From contig JAISZB010000086.1 of assembly GCA_031269465.1 (NCBI GenBank), positions 1-32,547 of the forward strand: a stretch of DNA of 32,547 bases, read 5' to 3'. Shown here piece after piece: positions 7,901-15,496 of this stretch. The stretch comes from Clostridiales bacterium. GTDB taxonomy: Bacteria > Bacillota > Clostridia > Lachnospirales > WQUN01. Position numbers and translations under genes: made by a program. Every line of letters starts with the position of its first letter. Within the stretch, counting starts at the first letter, position 1. The notes under the pieces are model-generated. The model was not told the DNA's origin, made no database searches, and saw only the letters and a program-made list of their open reading frames with translations.

Positions 7901-8014
7901 GAGGAGGAAAAAGTGATGCTCGCATGAGAGTTCATGCCTTAAGTCCGCTGATAGCCCCTGTAGCGCCAACCTGTAATCAAAGAGCCGCGAGAAGCTTTCT
8001 TGCGGCTCTTTTTA
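7901..8014 (+). promoter_or_regulatory. Candidate leader: 3-codon ORF plus attenuator-like terminator
   Basis: GAGGAGG (7901-7907) is an excellent ribosome binding site. ATG at 7916 lies 8 bases beyond it and is followed by CTC GCA TGA, giving the peptide MLA; a GTG at 7913 would add one residue. GCATGA GAGT TCATGC (7922-7937) forms a hairpin over the stop codon. A strong terminator follows at 7979-8014. ABC-F resistance genes are often controlled by ribosome-stalling attenuation with very short leader ORFs, which fits this arrangement. The gene itself starts 245 bases further on, and a degraded F1 fragment lies in between. No anti-terminator pairing was found. Confidence 0.4.
7979..8014 (+). 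terminator. Rho-independent terminator / attenuator
   Basis: The stem AAAGAGCCGC / GCGGCTCTTT is extended by AGAA/TTCT around a GCT loop and followed by TTTTTAT. It is one of the strongest hairpins in the window. No gene of ordinary size precedes it on this strand, which is why a leader or small transcript is suspected. Confidence 0.85.
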
Positions 8015-8045
8015 TGTCCAAATTCTTAAGCTTTATGTTATGAAC

Positions 8046-8109
8046 TATGATTTGCAAATGGCATTTCCTGTTTTAGCTTGACAGTACAGCGTGCGCGATT
8101 GATATCGCC
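8046..8109. repeat. F1 fragment, degenerate
   Basis: TATGATTTGCAAATGGCATT, then CTGTTTTAGCTTGACAGTAC and GCGCGATTGATATCGCC, resemble an F1 left half and core. No right half is recognisable. Confidence 0.45.
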
Positions 8110-8259
8110 TTAGGCTGATTGCCGAGCTTCAAAGCCGGCGGTTTGACTGCTTTAGGGTATTAGTCCGCAGGCTTTGCCTGCAAATGCCGACGCCTCAAAA
8201 ATCGTCCGTCAACAGGATTAGCTTGATAAGGACTCTCGGCCTATGCCAAGGAGGTTTCA

Positions 8260-9720
8260 ATGTCACAGATAAAAGTATCAAATCTTACCTTCGCATATGA
8301 AGGCAGCTATGAAAATGTCTTCGATAATGTCAGCTTCCAGATAGACACCGACTGGAAGCTCGGCTTCACCGGAAGAAACGGCAGGGGGAAGACCACGTTC
8401 CTAAACCTCCTGCTCGGCAAATATAAATATCAGGGAAGCATAACATCCAGCGCGTCATTTGAGTATTTTCCTTATGAAGTTAAAGACAAGTCAAAGCCAA
8501 CCATAGATGTGCTAAGGGAAATATGCTTCAGCGAAGAATGGGAAATGGTCCGGGAGCTGTCGCTCCTAGAGGTGAAGGAAGAGGCGCTGGAGCGCCCTTT
8601 TGAAAGCCTCTCCCTTGGAGAGCAGACAAAGGTTCTTCTGAGCGCTCTCTTTCTTAATCCCGAGCGCTTCCCGCTAATCGACGAGCCGACAAACCACCTT
8701 GACTTTCAAGCAAGGAAGGCTGCTTCAAGCTACCTTAGCAAGAAAAATGGATTCCTGCTCGTATCCCACGACAGAGCATTCCTAGACTCCTGCATAGACT
8801 ACATCCTTGCGATAAATAGAATGAATATCGAGATCCAAAAAGGCAATCTTTCCAGCTGGCTCAAAAACAAGCAAAATCAAGACAGCTTGGAGCTATCCAG
8901 AAACGATGAGCTGAAAAAAGACATGAATAGGCTCAAGCAGGCAGCCAGACGCACTGCAGAATGGTCCGGAAAAGTGGAGAAAACCAAAATCGGGGCTGCC
9001 GACAAAGGCTATATCGGCCACAAAGCGGCCAAGATGATGAAAAGATCCAAATCGATAGAAGGCAGGATCTTAAATGAAGCTGAAGAAAAATCAAAGCTTC
9101 TTAAAAACATTGAACCAAGCGAGGATCTTAAGCTTTTTCCCCAGAAGCACCATTCCAAGCAACTCGCGCGCTTTTTTGAATTGTCAATCAATTATGGGCG
9201 AAAGGTTGCCGTAAGAGAAGCAAGCTTTTCCATTGAGCAAGGGGACAGGATTGCGCTCTGCGGGAGGAACGGCTCCGGGAAATCCAGCATTTTGAAGCTT
9301 TTAACAGGAGATGGCATAAGCTATTCCGGGTTAATGGAAAAAGCTTCTAACCTTGAAATTTCATATGTATCACAAGATGTTTCCCACCTAAAGGGCTCTA
9401 TTTCAAGCTTCATCACTCAAAGCAGAATAGATGGAACCCTTTTCAGGGGGATTCTAAGAAAGCTGGACTTTGAAAGGAGCCTGTTTGACGCGGACATATC
9501 AAACTGCAGCGAAGGTCAGAAGAAAAAAATCCTGATAGCAAGAAGCCTTTGCGAAAAAGCCCATTTATATGTATGGGATGAACCGCTAAACTACATTGAC
9601 ATCTACGCCAGGCTTCAGATTGAGAACCTGATTGTCAAATACTCTCCCACCCTGCTTTTTGTAGAGCATGATGATGCCTTCTGTGAAAAAATATGCACGA
9701 AAAGAATTCATTTGCAATAG
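8260..9720 (+). CDS. ABC-F ribosomal protection protein, Lsa-like
   Basis: This 486-residue soluble protein has two ABC ATPase domains and no membrane segments. NBD1 has Walker A GRNGRGKT (38-45), signature LSLGEQ (117-122), Walker B PLIDEPTNHLD (138-148) and H-loop SHDRA. A charged interdomain linker at about 190-300 contains the presumed ribosome-entering tip. NBD2 has Walker A GRNGSGKS (335-342), signature CSEGQKK and Walker B VWDEPLNYID. The wording of NBD2 and the start (IKVSNLTFAYEGSYENVF, IDTDWKLGFTGRNGRGKT) closely follows the Lsa branch. Members of that branch release lincosamides, pleuromutilins and streptogramin A from the ribosome. AAGGAGG lies 5 bases before the ATG. Whether this copy gives resistance is inference. 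NBD2 has EPLNYID where canonical EPTNHLD is expected, as is normal in this branch. Confidence 0.9.
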   Translation: MSQIKVSNLTFAYEGSYENVFDNVSFQIDTDWKLGFTGRNGRGKTTFLNLLLGKYKYQGSITSSASFEYFPYEVKDKSKPTIDVLREICFSEEWEMVRELSLLEVKEEALERPFESLSLGEQTKVLLSALFLNPERFPLIDEPTNHLDFQARKAASSYLSKKNGFLLVSHDRAFLDSCIDYILAINRMNIEIQKGNLSSWLKNKQNQDSLELSRNDELKKDMNRLKQAARRTAEWSGKVEKTKIGAADKGYIGHKAAKMMKRSKSIEGRILNEAEEKSKLLKNIEPSEDLKLFPQKHHSKQLARFFELSINYGRKVAVREASFSIEQGDRIALCGRNGSGKSSILKLLTGDGISYSGLMEKASNLEISYVSQDVSHLKGSISSFITQSRIDGTLFRGILRKLDFERSLFDADISNCSEGQKKKILIARSLCEKAHLYVWDEPLNYIDIYARLQIENLIVKYSPTLLFVEHDDAFCEKICTKRIHLQ

Positions 9721-9734
9721 CATCTAAAATCAAG

Positions 9735-9776
9735 GGGTTATGAGCATCCGTCAGCTGTCGGACGCTCATAACCCTT
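9735..9776 (+). terminator. Long hairpin after the ABC-F gene
   Basis: GGGTTATGAGCATCCG (9735-9750) pairs with CGGACGCTCATAACCC (9759-9774) with one mismatch across an 8-base loop. The T run is poor (TTATAAAT), so termination may be inefficient or may be completed by the following CTCCTTTT. Confidence 0.6.
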
Positions 9777-10204
9777 ATAAATCTCCTTTTGGTTTTAGAG
9801 TTTGATTCTAAAATATAAATCTTGAATTCGATATTCGGGCTGGCGTCGCTATTTTCTCTTACATTTCTTTGACATTCACCTTTCGCAGTTGAAAATTGAA
9901 ACTTAAATATGCTACGGCAGCTTGCTAAAGTGGACGGCTTGTCTAAATGCATCCCGCCCTGCTGTTTGGCTGGCATTGCAGCCTCTACTTATCCATATGG
10001 CTTTCTCCTTCCCAGCCATTTTACGGCAGGCAATAATATTCGCTATAAAAGCGGCGGTCTTTTCAATATGCTTGAACCCCCAGGCGCGTACGCAACCGCC
10101 GCAAAGCCGTCTGAAGGGGTGAAATGCGCCAGCCTCCGCAGGGCATTATGCCGCCGCTCGCGCTTGCGCCGAATCTGCCGCATGTGGCTTTACGGAGCAT
10201 TGGT
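9777..10204. other. Intergenic between convergent genes, no supported gene
   Basis: Several overlapping frames of 60-118 codons exist on both strands within a more GC-rich patch (about 10030-10200). None has a ribosome binding site or a recognisable motif, so they are treated as chance frames. No F1 element is present here. Confidence 0.5.
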
Positions 10205-11401
10205 TCAGTCCATAAGCATATTCTTATGCTTATCCCTATACTGCCTGGGCGCCATATGCATCTGAAACTTGAATACTTTTCCAAAGTGGCTTTGAGATGT
10301 AAAGCATAGGTACGACGATATCTTCGCAACGCTTTCCGCTGTGGTCTGAAGCATGACGGCGGCTGTTTCTATCCTTCTTCTTTGAGTATAGCGCATCATC
10401 CCCATACCGATTGCCTCAGTGAAGCGCCTTGACAGGTAGGCCTTATTGAGGCCCACCGCATTTGCAACATCGTCAACGGTAAAGGCCTTGTTTAGATGCC
10501 CCTCTATGTATTTAATGCACTGCAGAACATACGTGTCCCTGCTTTTTCCTGATTTATTCAGCTCTTTCACTTGTGTAGCATAATCTAAGAGGACTTCGCG
10601 CAGAAGCGCAGCTATCTCCTCTATGCTATTGCACTCCTCTAATCGAGCCAGCTGAAGATCCGATGACAGATTAACGGCGTCAATGTCAAGGCCTCCCTTG
10701 GCTGCGGCTCTGGAAGCGAAGTATATTGCCAGGCATGCCAGATACTCGTTCTGCTTCAATGTCTTTACATTTAAGATATCCTCCGCTGGAACCTTGCCAT
10801 CCAGGATCTCTTCTACCTTTGCTGGATTGCCATCACGGATGTGCTCCACAAAAGACATCTCTTCGGTAAAGTTAAAGCGAGCGAATTCCTGCTCTATGCT
10901 CTCCACCGTAAAGGATTGAACCGCGTCTTTTTTACTCTCTTCGTAGCAGAGCCTGCTTGCGGCGCGAGAGGCTATCTCTTTTTCAGTGAAGGTTTTTCCG
11001 GCAGTCATAAAGCATATGGATACAAGTGTAGAGCTTACTGCATCCAGTTCTTTTTGATTGATTTCAAAGCCTTCTGCGGACATCATCTTATGCATTTTAG
11101 CGTAATCGGAGTCGCGCTCCCTGTTTTTTTGGTCTATGCATACAGGCCCCAGGATAATTGAGCAACCCAATTCATCCTTGCACGCCCCATACAGTATATG
11201 CCCTTCAAACTCAAGAATCGGCAGATCCGATGACATCTTATTGATTATTGACTTGCGCAGGCCTAGATCGCGAACCAATGGATGTATTTTAGGTTCATAT
11301 CCGGTGCAGAATAAACATATTTTACCAGTCAGGTCGAAATAACTGATCGGTATGCCTGTCATTCTGCGCATTCGCTCTAAAATGAAGAAAATGTTTTCCA
11401 T
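10205..11401 (-). CDS. AraC-family transcriptional regulator
   Basis: This is a 398-residue DNA-binding regulator. The last 100 residues form a two-helix-turn-helix AraC/XylS domain: CIKYIEGHLNKAFTVDDVAN, AVGLNKAYLSRRFTEAIGMG, then the second HTH ending CFTSQSHFGKVFKFQMHMAP followed by RQYRD. The N-terminal 300 residues are a long regulatory region with no recognised sugar-binding cupin. They begin ENIFFILERMRRMTGIPISY and hold a possible ligand-sensing part (CTGYEPKIHPL, YGACKDELGCSIILGPV). Such long-N-terminus regulators are common in Clostridia. The ATG at 11401 is preferred over GTG at 11410 because GGAG lies 8 bases upstream of the ATG and overlaps the GTG. The target genes are unknown; neighbours on either side read independently. 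Confidence 0.88.
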   Translation of the reverse strand: MENIFFILERMRRMTGIPISYFDLTGKICLFCTGYEPKIHPLVRDLGLRKSIINKMSSDLPILEFEGHILYGACKDELGCSIILGPVCIDQKNRERDSDYAKMHKMMSAEGFEINQKELDAVSSTLVSICFMTAGKTFTEKEIASRAASRLCYEESKKDAVQSFTVESIEQEFARFNFTEEMSFVEHIRDGNPAKVEEILDGKVPAEDILNVKTLKQNEYLACLAIYFASRAAAKGGLDIDAVNLSSDLQLARLEECNSIEEIAALLREVLLDYATQVKELNKSGKSRDTYVLQCIKYIEGHLNKAFTVDDVANAVGLNKAYLSRRFTEAIGMGMMRYTQRRRIETAAVMLQTTAESVAKISSYLCFTSQSHFGKVFKFQMHMAPRQYRDKHKNMLMD

Positions 11402-11968
11402 ACTGTTCACTCCGCTTCATCCGCTAAATTCTTATTGACAGACTTGACGCTTTAGATGCTGAGCCTTAGCAGTGATCAGGTATATCTTTAAGCTTAAAAG
11501 CGTTTATGTTAATGAGCGTTTAACTTAATTGCCTTTGGGAGATCTCTCCGCTCCTTTTCTTTGCGCCCTGCGCATGCCTTTGATATTCATTGGCGGAAGA
11601 TCATCCGTTTTGATAATCTCCCGCCAAAACGTGGTGGGCCTTCTAGTCAACGCAGTTCCTTTACGCGCGCTTTAGCTTAAAATGAATAAAACTTGATCCG
11701 CTTAATCAGTATAGTAACAATTTTTTTAGCAATAATCAAGGAGATATTTATATCGGAAAGCTATTTATTTGACATTTTAATGAGCTCGTTTCAAATTACA
11801 ACTAATGATCAAGTACTGGTTCACAAATTTCAATAGTTAAATGTGTATTTTTCTATTAAAATTAACAAAAATAACACGGTTCCCCCTGAAAGCGAACTGC
11901 TTGAGCTTAATGGCATAAATCGGTCAACTTTGGCCAGTCTAGTGTAAGCTCTAGTCTCCCTAATGAAA
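11402..11968. other. Intergenic, AT-rich, no gene
   Basis: The middle (about 11680-11880) is strongly AT-rich and likely to contain promoters, but I cannot fix a -35/-10 pair. An inverted repeat GGCGGGAGATTATC / GATCATCCGTTTTG around 11592-11630 is only partial. No F1 copy lies before 11969. Confidence 0.4.
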
Positions 11969-12026
11969 TATGCCGATTTTCATTCAATGTTCCTTTTTAA
12001 TGCAGGTTTCTATGAAAATCAGCATA
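11969..12026. repeat. F1 mini element (58 bp), first of three abutting copies
   Basis: Outer arms only: TATGCCGATTTTCATTCAAT, then GTTCC, and on the other side TATGAAAATCAGCATA. The inner arms and core are missing. It ends in the TA (12025-12026) that also begins the next copy. Confidence 0.75.
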
Positions 12027-12156
12027 TACTGAATTAAAATGCTCCGTTTTTGAGGTCGGATTATCCACTGAAGGGTGCGAAATGACTATATCCACATTTC
12101 GCGCTAATTGTATAATCCGACCCCAAAATCAGCACTTTCCAATGCAAATCAGTATA
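12025..12156. repeat. F1 element, complete, second of three abutting copies
   Basis: Begins TATACTGAATTAAAATGCTC, with left inner arm GAGGTCGGATTATCC, core GTGCGAAATGACTATATCC and right inner arm TATAATCCGACCCC. It ends TTTCCAATGCAAATCAGTATA. The inner-arm bases (GAGGTCGG / CCGACCCC) have changed together. It shares TA with the copies on each side. Confidence 0.85.
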
Positions 12157-12378
12157 TACCGCTTTTCATCAATTGTTCCTTTTTTTGTTGATTATCCATT
12201 GAGTGGCGCGATTGATATCGTCATTTTTCACTCGCTGTATAATCAACAAAAAAAGGCAGTTTAGTAAGAAATACATTTTATGGACATTGGTCCATGCCTC
12301 AAACACACAAATGACTTACTATTTTCACCCTTGGCGGTGAAGCGCAGCGTCATAGGGGTTTATATGAAAAGCAGTATA
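12155..12378. repeat. F1 element with F2 module, third of three abutting copies
   Basis: Begins TATACCGCTTTTCATCAATT, with inner arms TTGTTGATTATCC and TATAATCAACAA around core GCGCGATTGATATCGTC. After AAAAAAAGGCAGTTT the F2 module (12271-12360, reverse) interrupts the arm. F1 resumes as TATATGAAAAGCAGTATA. Its last base touches the stop codon of the potassium transporter gene. Confidence 0.85.
12271..12360 (-). repeat. F2 module, copy b
   Basis: The reverse complement starts CCCCTATGACGCTGCGCTTC, contains CACCGCCAAGGGTGAAAAT and ends with ATGTCCATAAAATGTATT. It is about 90 percent identical by hand to copy a. Read from the outer F1 end inward, it has the same orientation as the other copies. 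Confidence 0.8.
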
Positions 12379-13824
12379 TCAAATCCTATTCCTGCGCCAG
12401 AAAGCAGGTATGCACAAGATCACCGGGTATATTTCAAGCCTGCCAAGAAGCATGTTTATTGTAAGCACGACCGTGCTAAAGTCCGAAAATAGCGCGTAGT
12501 TCCCGGCAGGCCCTACCAATCCCAGCCCCGGGCCTATATTTGACAAGGTAGCAAGCGAAGCCGTCGCTGAAGTTACCAGGTCTTGCCCGTCCAAAGACAC
12601 CGCAAGCGTCGAGGCTGCGAAAATGAAGATGTATAGGAAGAAGTAAGTCAAGATGCCTATGTGTATATCCTCTTCCACCGGCTTTCCGTTCAATTTTAAA
12701 ACATTCACAGCTTTTGGGTGGATTATCTTCCATATCTCTATCCCAACGCCCTTGAGCATAAGAAGTATGCGCATGCATTTGATTCCGCCCGCAGTGGAGC
12801 CCGCGCATCCGCCCATGAACATCATCAGCATCAGGATGCACTTGCTGAAGACCGGCCAGGCGTTGATATCAGCGGTTGAAAAGCCGGTAGTCGTCGTAAC
12901 GCTCCCCACTTGAAAAGCGGAGTATCGAAGGCTTTCCAAAACGTTCATTCCGCTTGAAACCGCGAGGTTGGCTGCAATTAGAATGATTGCCGCGCTTAAG
13001 CTGAGCAGATAGAAGCGCAGCTCTTCATCCTGCCATACGGCCTTGAACTTTCCTTTAAGAAGCAAATTGTATAATGACAGGTTTACTCCAAAGAGAATCA
13101 TAAACACTGTAATTACATTCTCGATATACGGGCTGTTATAGGCGGCCACGCTTAGATTCCTGTTTGAAAAGCCCCCCGTGCTCGCGGTTCCGAAAGCGTG
13201 AAGCGCAGCGTCAAAGGCCGGCATCCCGCCGGCCATGAGAAGCAACGCTTGAATAAGCGTCATGACGGAGTAGATTATGTAAAGCATTTTAGCCACTCGC
13301 CCAATTTTCGGAACGAACTTATCAACGTAAGGGCCTGGTGATTCCGCCTGCATAATGTGAATGCTAGACGCCTTTGCAGGAAGCACGGCAATGAGAAGCA
13401 CAAGAACTCCCAGCCCTCCCAGCCAGTTGGTGAAGTTGCGCCAAAACATAATGCCTTTCGGCAGGCTCTCAACTTCTGAAAGTATGCTTGCTCCTGTTGT
13501 GGAGAAGCCTGACATCGACTCAAAGAGGGCATCCGGAATAGACGGTATAGCCCCGCTTAAAACATAGGGCAGCGCCCCGACGAAAGACACCAGTATCCAT
13601 CCCATCCCAACCAGCGCGAAGCCGTCCCGGGCATACAGATCTCCAGGCTTCTGCTTGACCAAAAGACCCAAAGCGCCTATCAGGGCTGGGATTGCAATTG
13701 AGACGGCAAACGCGGCAGCGTCTCCCTGCCCGAACAGTATAGCTACGCCAAGAGATGGAAGCATGCACGCCGCCTCCAGCATGAGAAGCATTCCGAGGCT
13801 TTTAGTTATCATTCGAAGATTCAT
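12379..13824 (-). CDS. trkH: Potassium uptake protein, TrkH/KtrB family
   Basis: This 481-residue integral membrane protein is the channel-like subunit of a Trk/Ktr potassium transporter. All four pore repeats carry a selectivity-filter strand: STTGA (108-112), STGGFS (215-220), TTTTGFST (about 310-317) and SNIGPG (428-433). The order of hydrophobic segments and the length fit TrkH. ATG 13824 has GGAAGGG 8 bases upstream. The partner regulatory subunit (TrkA/KtrA, an RCK protein) is not next to it and must be elsewhere. The stop codon TGA directly abuts the end of an F1 element (12371-12378), so insertion of the element may have trimmed or fixed the C-terminus IPAFWRRNRI. No c-di-AMP riboswitch was recognised upstream. 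Confidence 0.92.
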   Translation of the reverse strand: MNLRMITKSLGMLLMLEAACMLPSLGVAILFGQGDAAAFAVSIAIPALIGALGLLVKQKPGDLYARDGFALVGMGWILVSFVGALPYVLSGAIPSIPDALFESMSGFSTTGASILSEVESLPKGIMFWRNFTNWLGGLGVLVLLIAVLPAKASSIHIMQAESPGPYVDKFVPKIGRVAKMLYIIYSVMTLIQALLLMAGGMPAFDAALHAFGTASTGGFSNRNLSVAAYNSPYIENVITVFMILFGVNLSLYNLLLKGKFKAVWQDEELRFYLLSLSAAIILIAANLAVSSGMNVLESLRYSAFQVGSVTTTTGFSTADINAWPVFSKCILMLMMFMGGCAGSTAGGIKCMRILLMLKGVGIEIWKIIHPKAVNVLKLNGKPVEEDIHIGILTYFFLYIFIFAASTLAVSLDGQDLVTSATASLATLSNIGPGLGLVGPAGNYALFSDFSTVVLTINMLLGRLEIYPVILCIPAFWRRNRI

Positions 13825-14033
13825 GGCTTTAACCCTTCCAAATTGTCATTAAAATGCGAATCTTTAAGTTCTATGCCTCAATAGCCACGCCGTTTCCGGG
13901 ATTAAATCCACAGTGATGGGCGGCAGTCTCCTCCCCGTCATGCCGATGGGCATGGGAAAGCTTTTATTTAGGGGCTTGAAGACGCGGCACTGGATGATAA
14001 GCTGCAAAAACGCAGATTTGATTGAGTATCGGC
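13825..14033. other. Upstream region of trkH
   Basis: An 89-codon reverse-strand frame (ending at 13864) overlaps this region and the next F1 element. It has no clear binding site and its end (ITVDLIPETAWLLRHRT) is not recognised. It is not called as a gene. The promoter for trkH must lie here or inside the F1 element beyond. Confidence 0.4.
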
Positions 14034-14164
14034 ATATATCGATTTTCATCAAATGTTCCTTTTTTTGTTGATTAACCATTGAGCGGCGCGATTGATATCG
14101 GCATTTCGCGCGCGCTGTATAAACAAGCTGCAAAAAAGGCAGTTTTCAATTAAAATCAGTGTAT
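14034..14164. repeat. F1 element, complete, TTTTCAT subtype
   Basis: Begins TATATCGATTTTCATCAAAT, then GTTCC; inner arm TTGTTGATTAACC, core GCGCGATTGATATCGGC reading into ATTTCGCGC. The right arm is CTGTATAAACAAGCTGC and it ends AATTAAAATCAGTGTA. Confidence 0.85.
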
Positions 14165-14240
14165 CAAGCGAGGCGCATCATTCCCATTCTATAGAGAGAT
14201 CCAAGCAGAAAGATCAGACTTTGAAATCGATCTTTCCATA

Positions 14241-14366
14241 TATACAGATTTTCATTCAATGTTCCTTTTTTCGTTGATTATCCATTGAGCGGTGCGATTG
14301 ATATCTGCATTTAGCACTCACTGTATAATCAACAAAAAAAGGTAATTATATATGAAAATCAGTATA
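14241..14366. repeat. F1 element, complete, TTTTCAT subtype
   Basis: Begins TATACAGATTTTCATTCAAT; inner arms TCGTTGATTATCC / TATAATCAACAA pair across core GTGCGATTGATATCTGC to TAGCAC. It ends ATATGAAAATCAGTATA. It lies 76 bases after the previous copy in the same orientation. Confidence 0.85.
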
Positions 14367-14409
14367 TGATTCGGGTGTCAAAATCCTGTTTAGAGCAAAA
14401 CGACGGTGG

Positions 14410-14464
14410 AGAACGGCTTATTCAAGCCGTTCTTGCAGGGCAATTTTCACGAAAACTGCCTTTT
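14410..14464. other. Two adjacent hairpins
   Basis: AGAACGGCTT / AAGCCGTTCT (14410-14433) is a perfect 10-bp stem with a 4-base loop. It is followed at 14439-14460 by GGCAATTTTC / GAAAACTGCC with one wobble and then TTTT. The second resembles a weak terminator, but no gene precedes it on the plus strand. A small non-coding transcript is possible and unsupported otherwise. Confidence 0.4.
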
Positions 14465-14711
14465 GCAAGCGAATCATACATACAGCTCATAGGAAAGTCC
14501 CATTTCATCTTGATATTACTGATTTGCTAATGAAAGCTCTAAGGTGCATTTGACTGAAAGTAGGCATATGCTGCTCTCAGTGGATAATCGAGCTTCAAGC
14601 CGGTGCATCGGTAAGCATCGGCATATTCCAGACGCTTGCATGGAAGCGTCTTGGAGGAGACTTTCTCAAGCTCCTTTTGCCAGTACATCAGAATGCCGTC
14701 AAGCTTTGTGT

Positions 14712-14824
14712 TATACACTTAGCAGTCAAATGCAGCGATTTTAGGGTCGGAAATGACGATATCGGCATTTCTCGCGAATTGTATAATCCTGCTTCAAAAT
14801 AGGTGCATTTGGTTGCAAATCAGA
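14712..14824. repeat. F1 element, slightly degenerate
   Basis: TATACACTTAGCAGTCAAAT, then GCGATTTTAGGGTCGG; core AAATGACGATATCGGCATTT. The right arm is TATAATCCTGCTTCAAAATA and it ends GGTTGCAAATCAG. The left inner arm is shortened. Confidence 0.7.
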
Positions 14825-15000
14825 TGCCTCCATAAACAGGCTTTAAGTTTAGACAACGCTTGAGCTTTTTGAACGTGAAAATGCAACTTTATTCTGCTAC
14901 AGTAGATTATACTACAATTTTATCTTACAACAATCATTTTTTTATACATCATCTTCAGATATACTGATGCTCAGTGGAAAGCTCCGATTTTAGACTTGCC

Positions 15001-15228
15001 TATACTGTTGATTTGCATGCGATATTTCCTATTTATACTGAATTTCATAGAAAATCACCTTTTGGGGTTGATTATATAGGTTCCAATGGATAATCAATAA
15101 AAAAAGGAACATGAAATTAGGTATAGAAACTTGATATCGCAGCGAGTGCGATTGATATCGCCATTTCGCACCTTGAAAGCGGACAGTCAAGCTCTTAATA
15201 GTTGCATTTGGCTGCAAATCTGCATATT
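15001..15228. repeat. F1 element interrupted by a second F1 copy
   Basis: The outer left end TATACTGTTGATTTGCATGC, then TTTCCTATT, stops at a TA. A complete small F1 copy (15034-15125) follows. The outer element then resumes as GAAACTTGATATC with core GTGCGATTGATATCGCC, arm GGACAGTCAAGCTC and end GGCTGCAAATCTGCATA. Joining the two flanks rebuilds a normal left arm (CCTATT plus AAACTTGATATC compared with CCTATTTTGGAGCTTGATT). Confidence 0.75.
15034..15125. repeat. Inner F1 copy nested in another F1
   Basis: Runs from TATACTGAATTTCATAGAAA to CATGAAATTAGGTATA, with inner arms GGGTTGATTATATAGG / GGATAATCAATAAAA and no core. It is flanked by TA on each side (15034-15035 and 15124-15125), consistent with duplication of a TA target. 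Confidence 0.75.
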
Positions 15229-15496
15229 CTCTTTCACTTCTTATAATATACGCCTAAGCGCATTGGCAAGTTGAGATGCAGCATTCTCATGCTCGCAGCT
15301 TTTTTATTCTTGAATCATCTTCTCAAACATGTTATAACTATTCATATGCGATTCCCCCATCCTTATCTTTAGCGCTGCGCAGAGTTCCATACGCTTTCCA
15401 TTGTTTATAGCCGCATTTTCCTTTGCAAAGCCATGACAGCCTTTTTAAAGGCAGGCTTAGCCAGGGCATTCTACACTGCTAGGGGGTGATGCCATC
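15229..15496. other. Upstream region of the secreted hydrolase
   Basis: A -10-like TATAAT occurs near 15242. AGCATTCTCATGCT with a following CGCAGCTTTTTT (about 15284-15306) is a weak terminator-like structure. No additional gene is supported. AGGGGG at 15481-15486 is the binding site for the next gene. Confidence 0.4.

Noticed and set aside
9909..10329. Several frames of 60-118 codons between the ABC-F and AraC genes
   Set aside because: Overlapping on both strands, no binding sites, no motifs; the GC-rich patch simply lacks stop codons.
13864..14133. 89-codon reverse frame upstream of trkH
   Set aside because: Half of it is F1 sequence and no binding site supports a start; the tail MTGRRLPPITVDLIPETAWL is not recognised.
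15360..15496. GCAAAGCC resembling a cyclic-di-GMP-I riboswitch word
   Set aside because: The other conserved blocks (an upstream GGCAAACC-type loop and the matching tetraloop receptor arm) are not in place, so the match is isolated.
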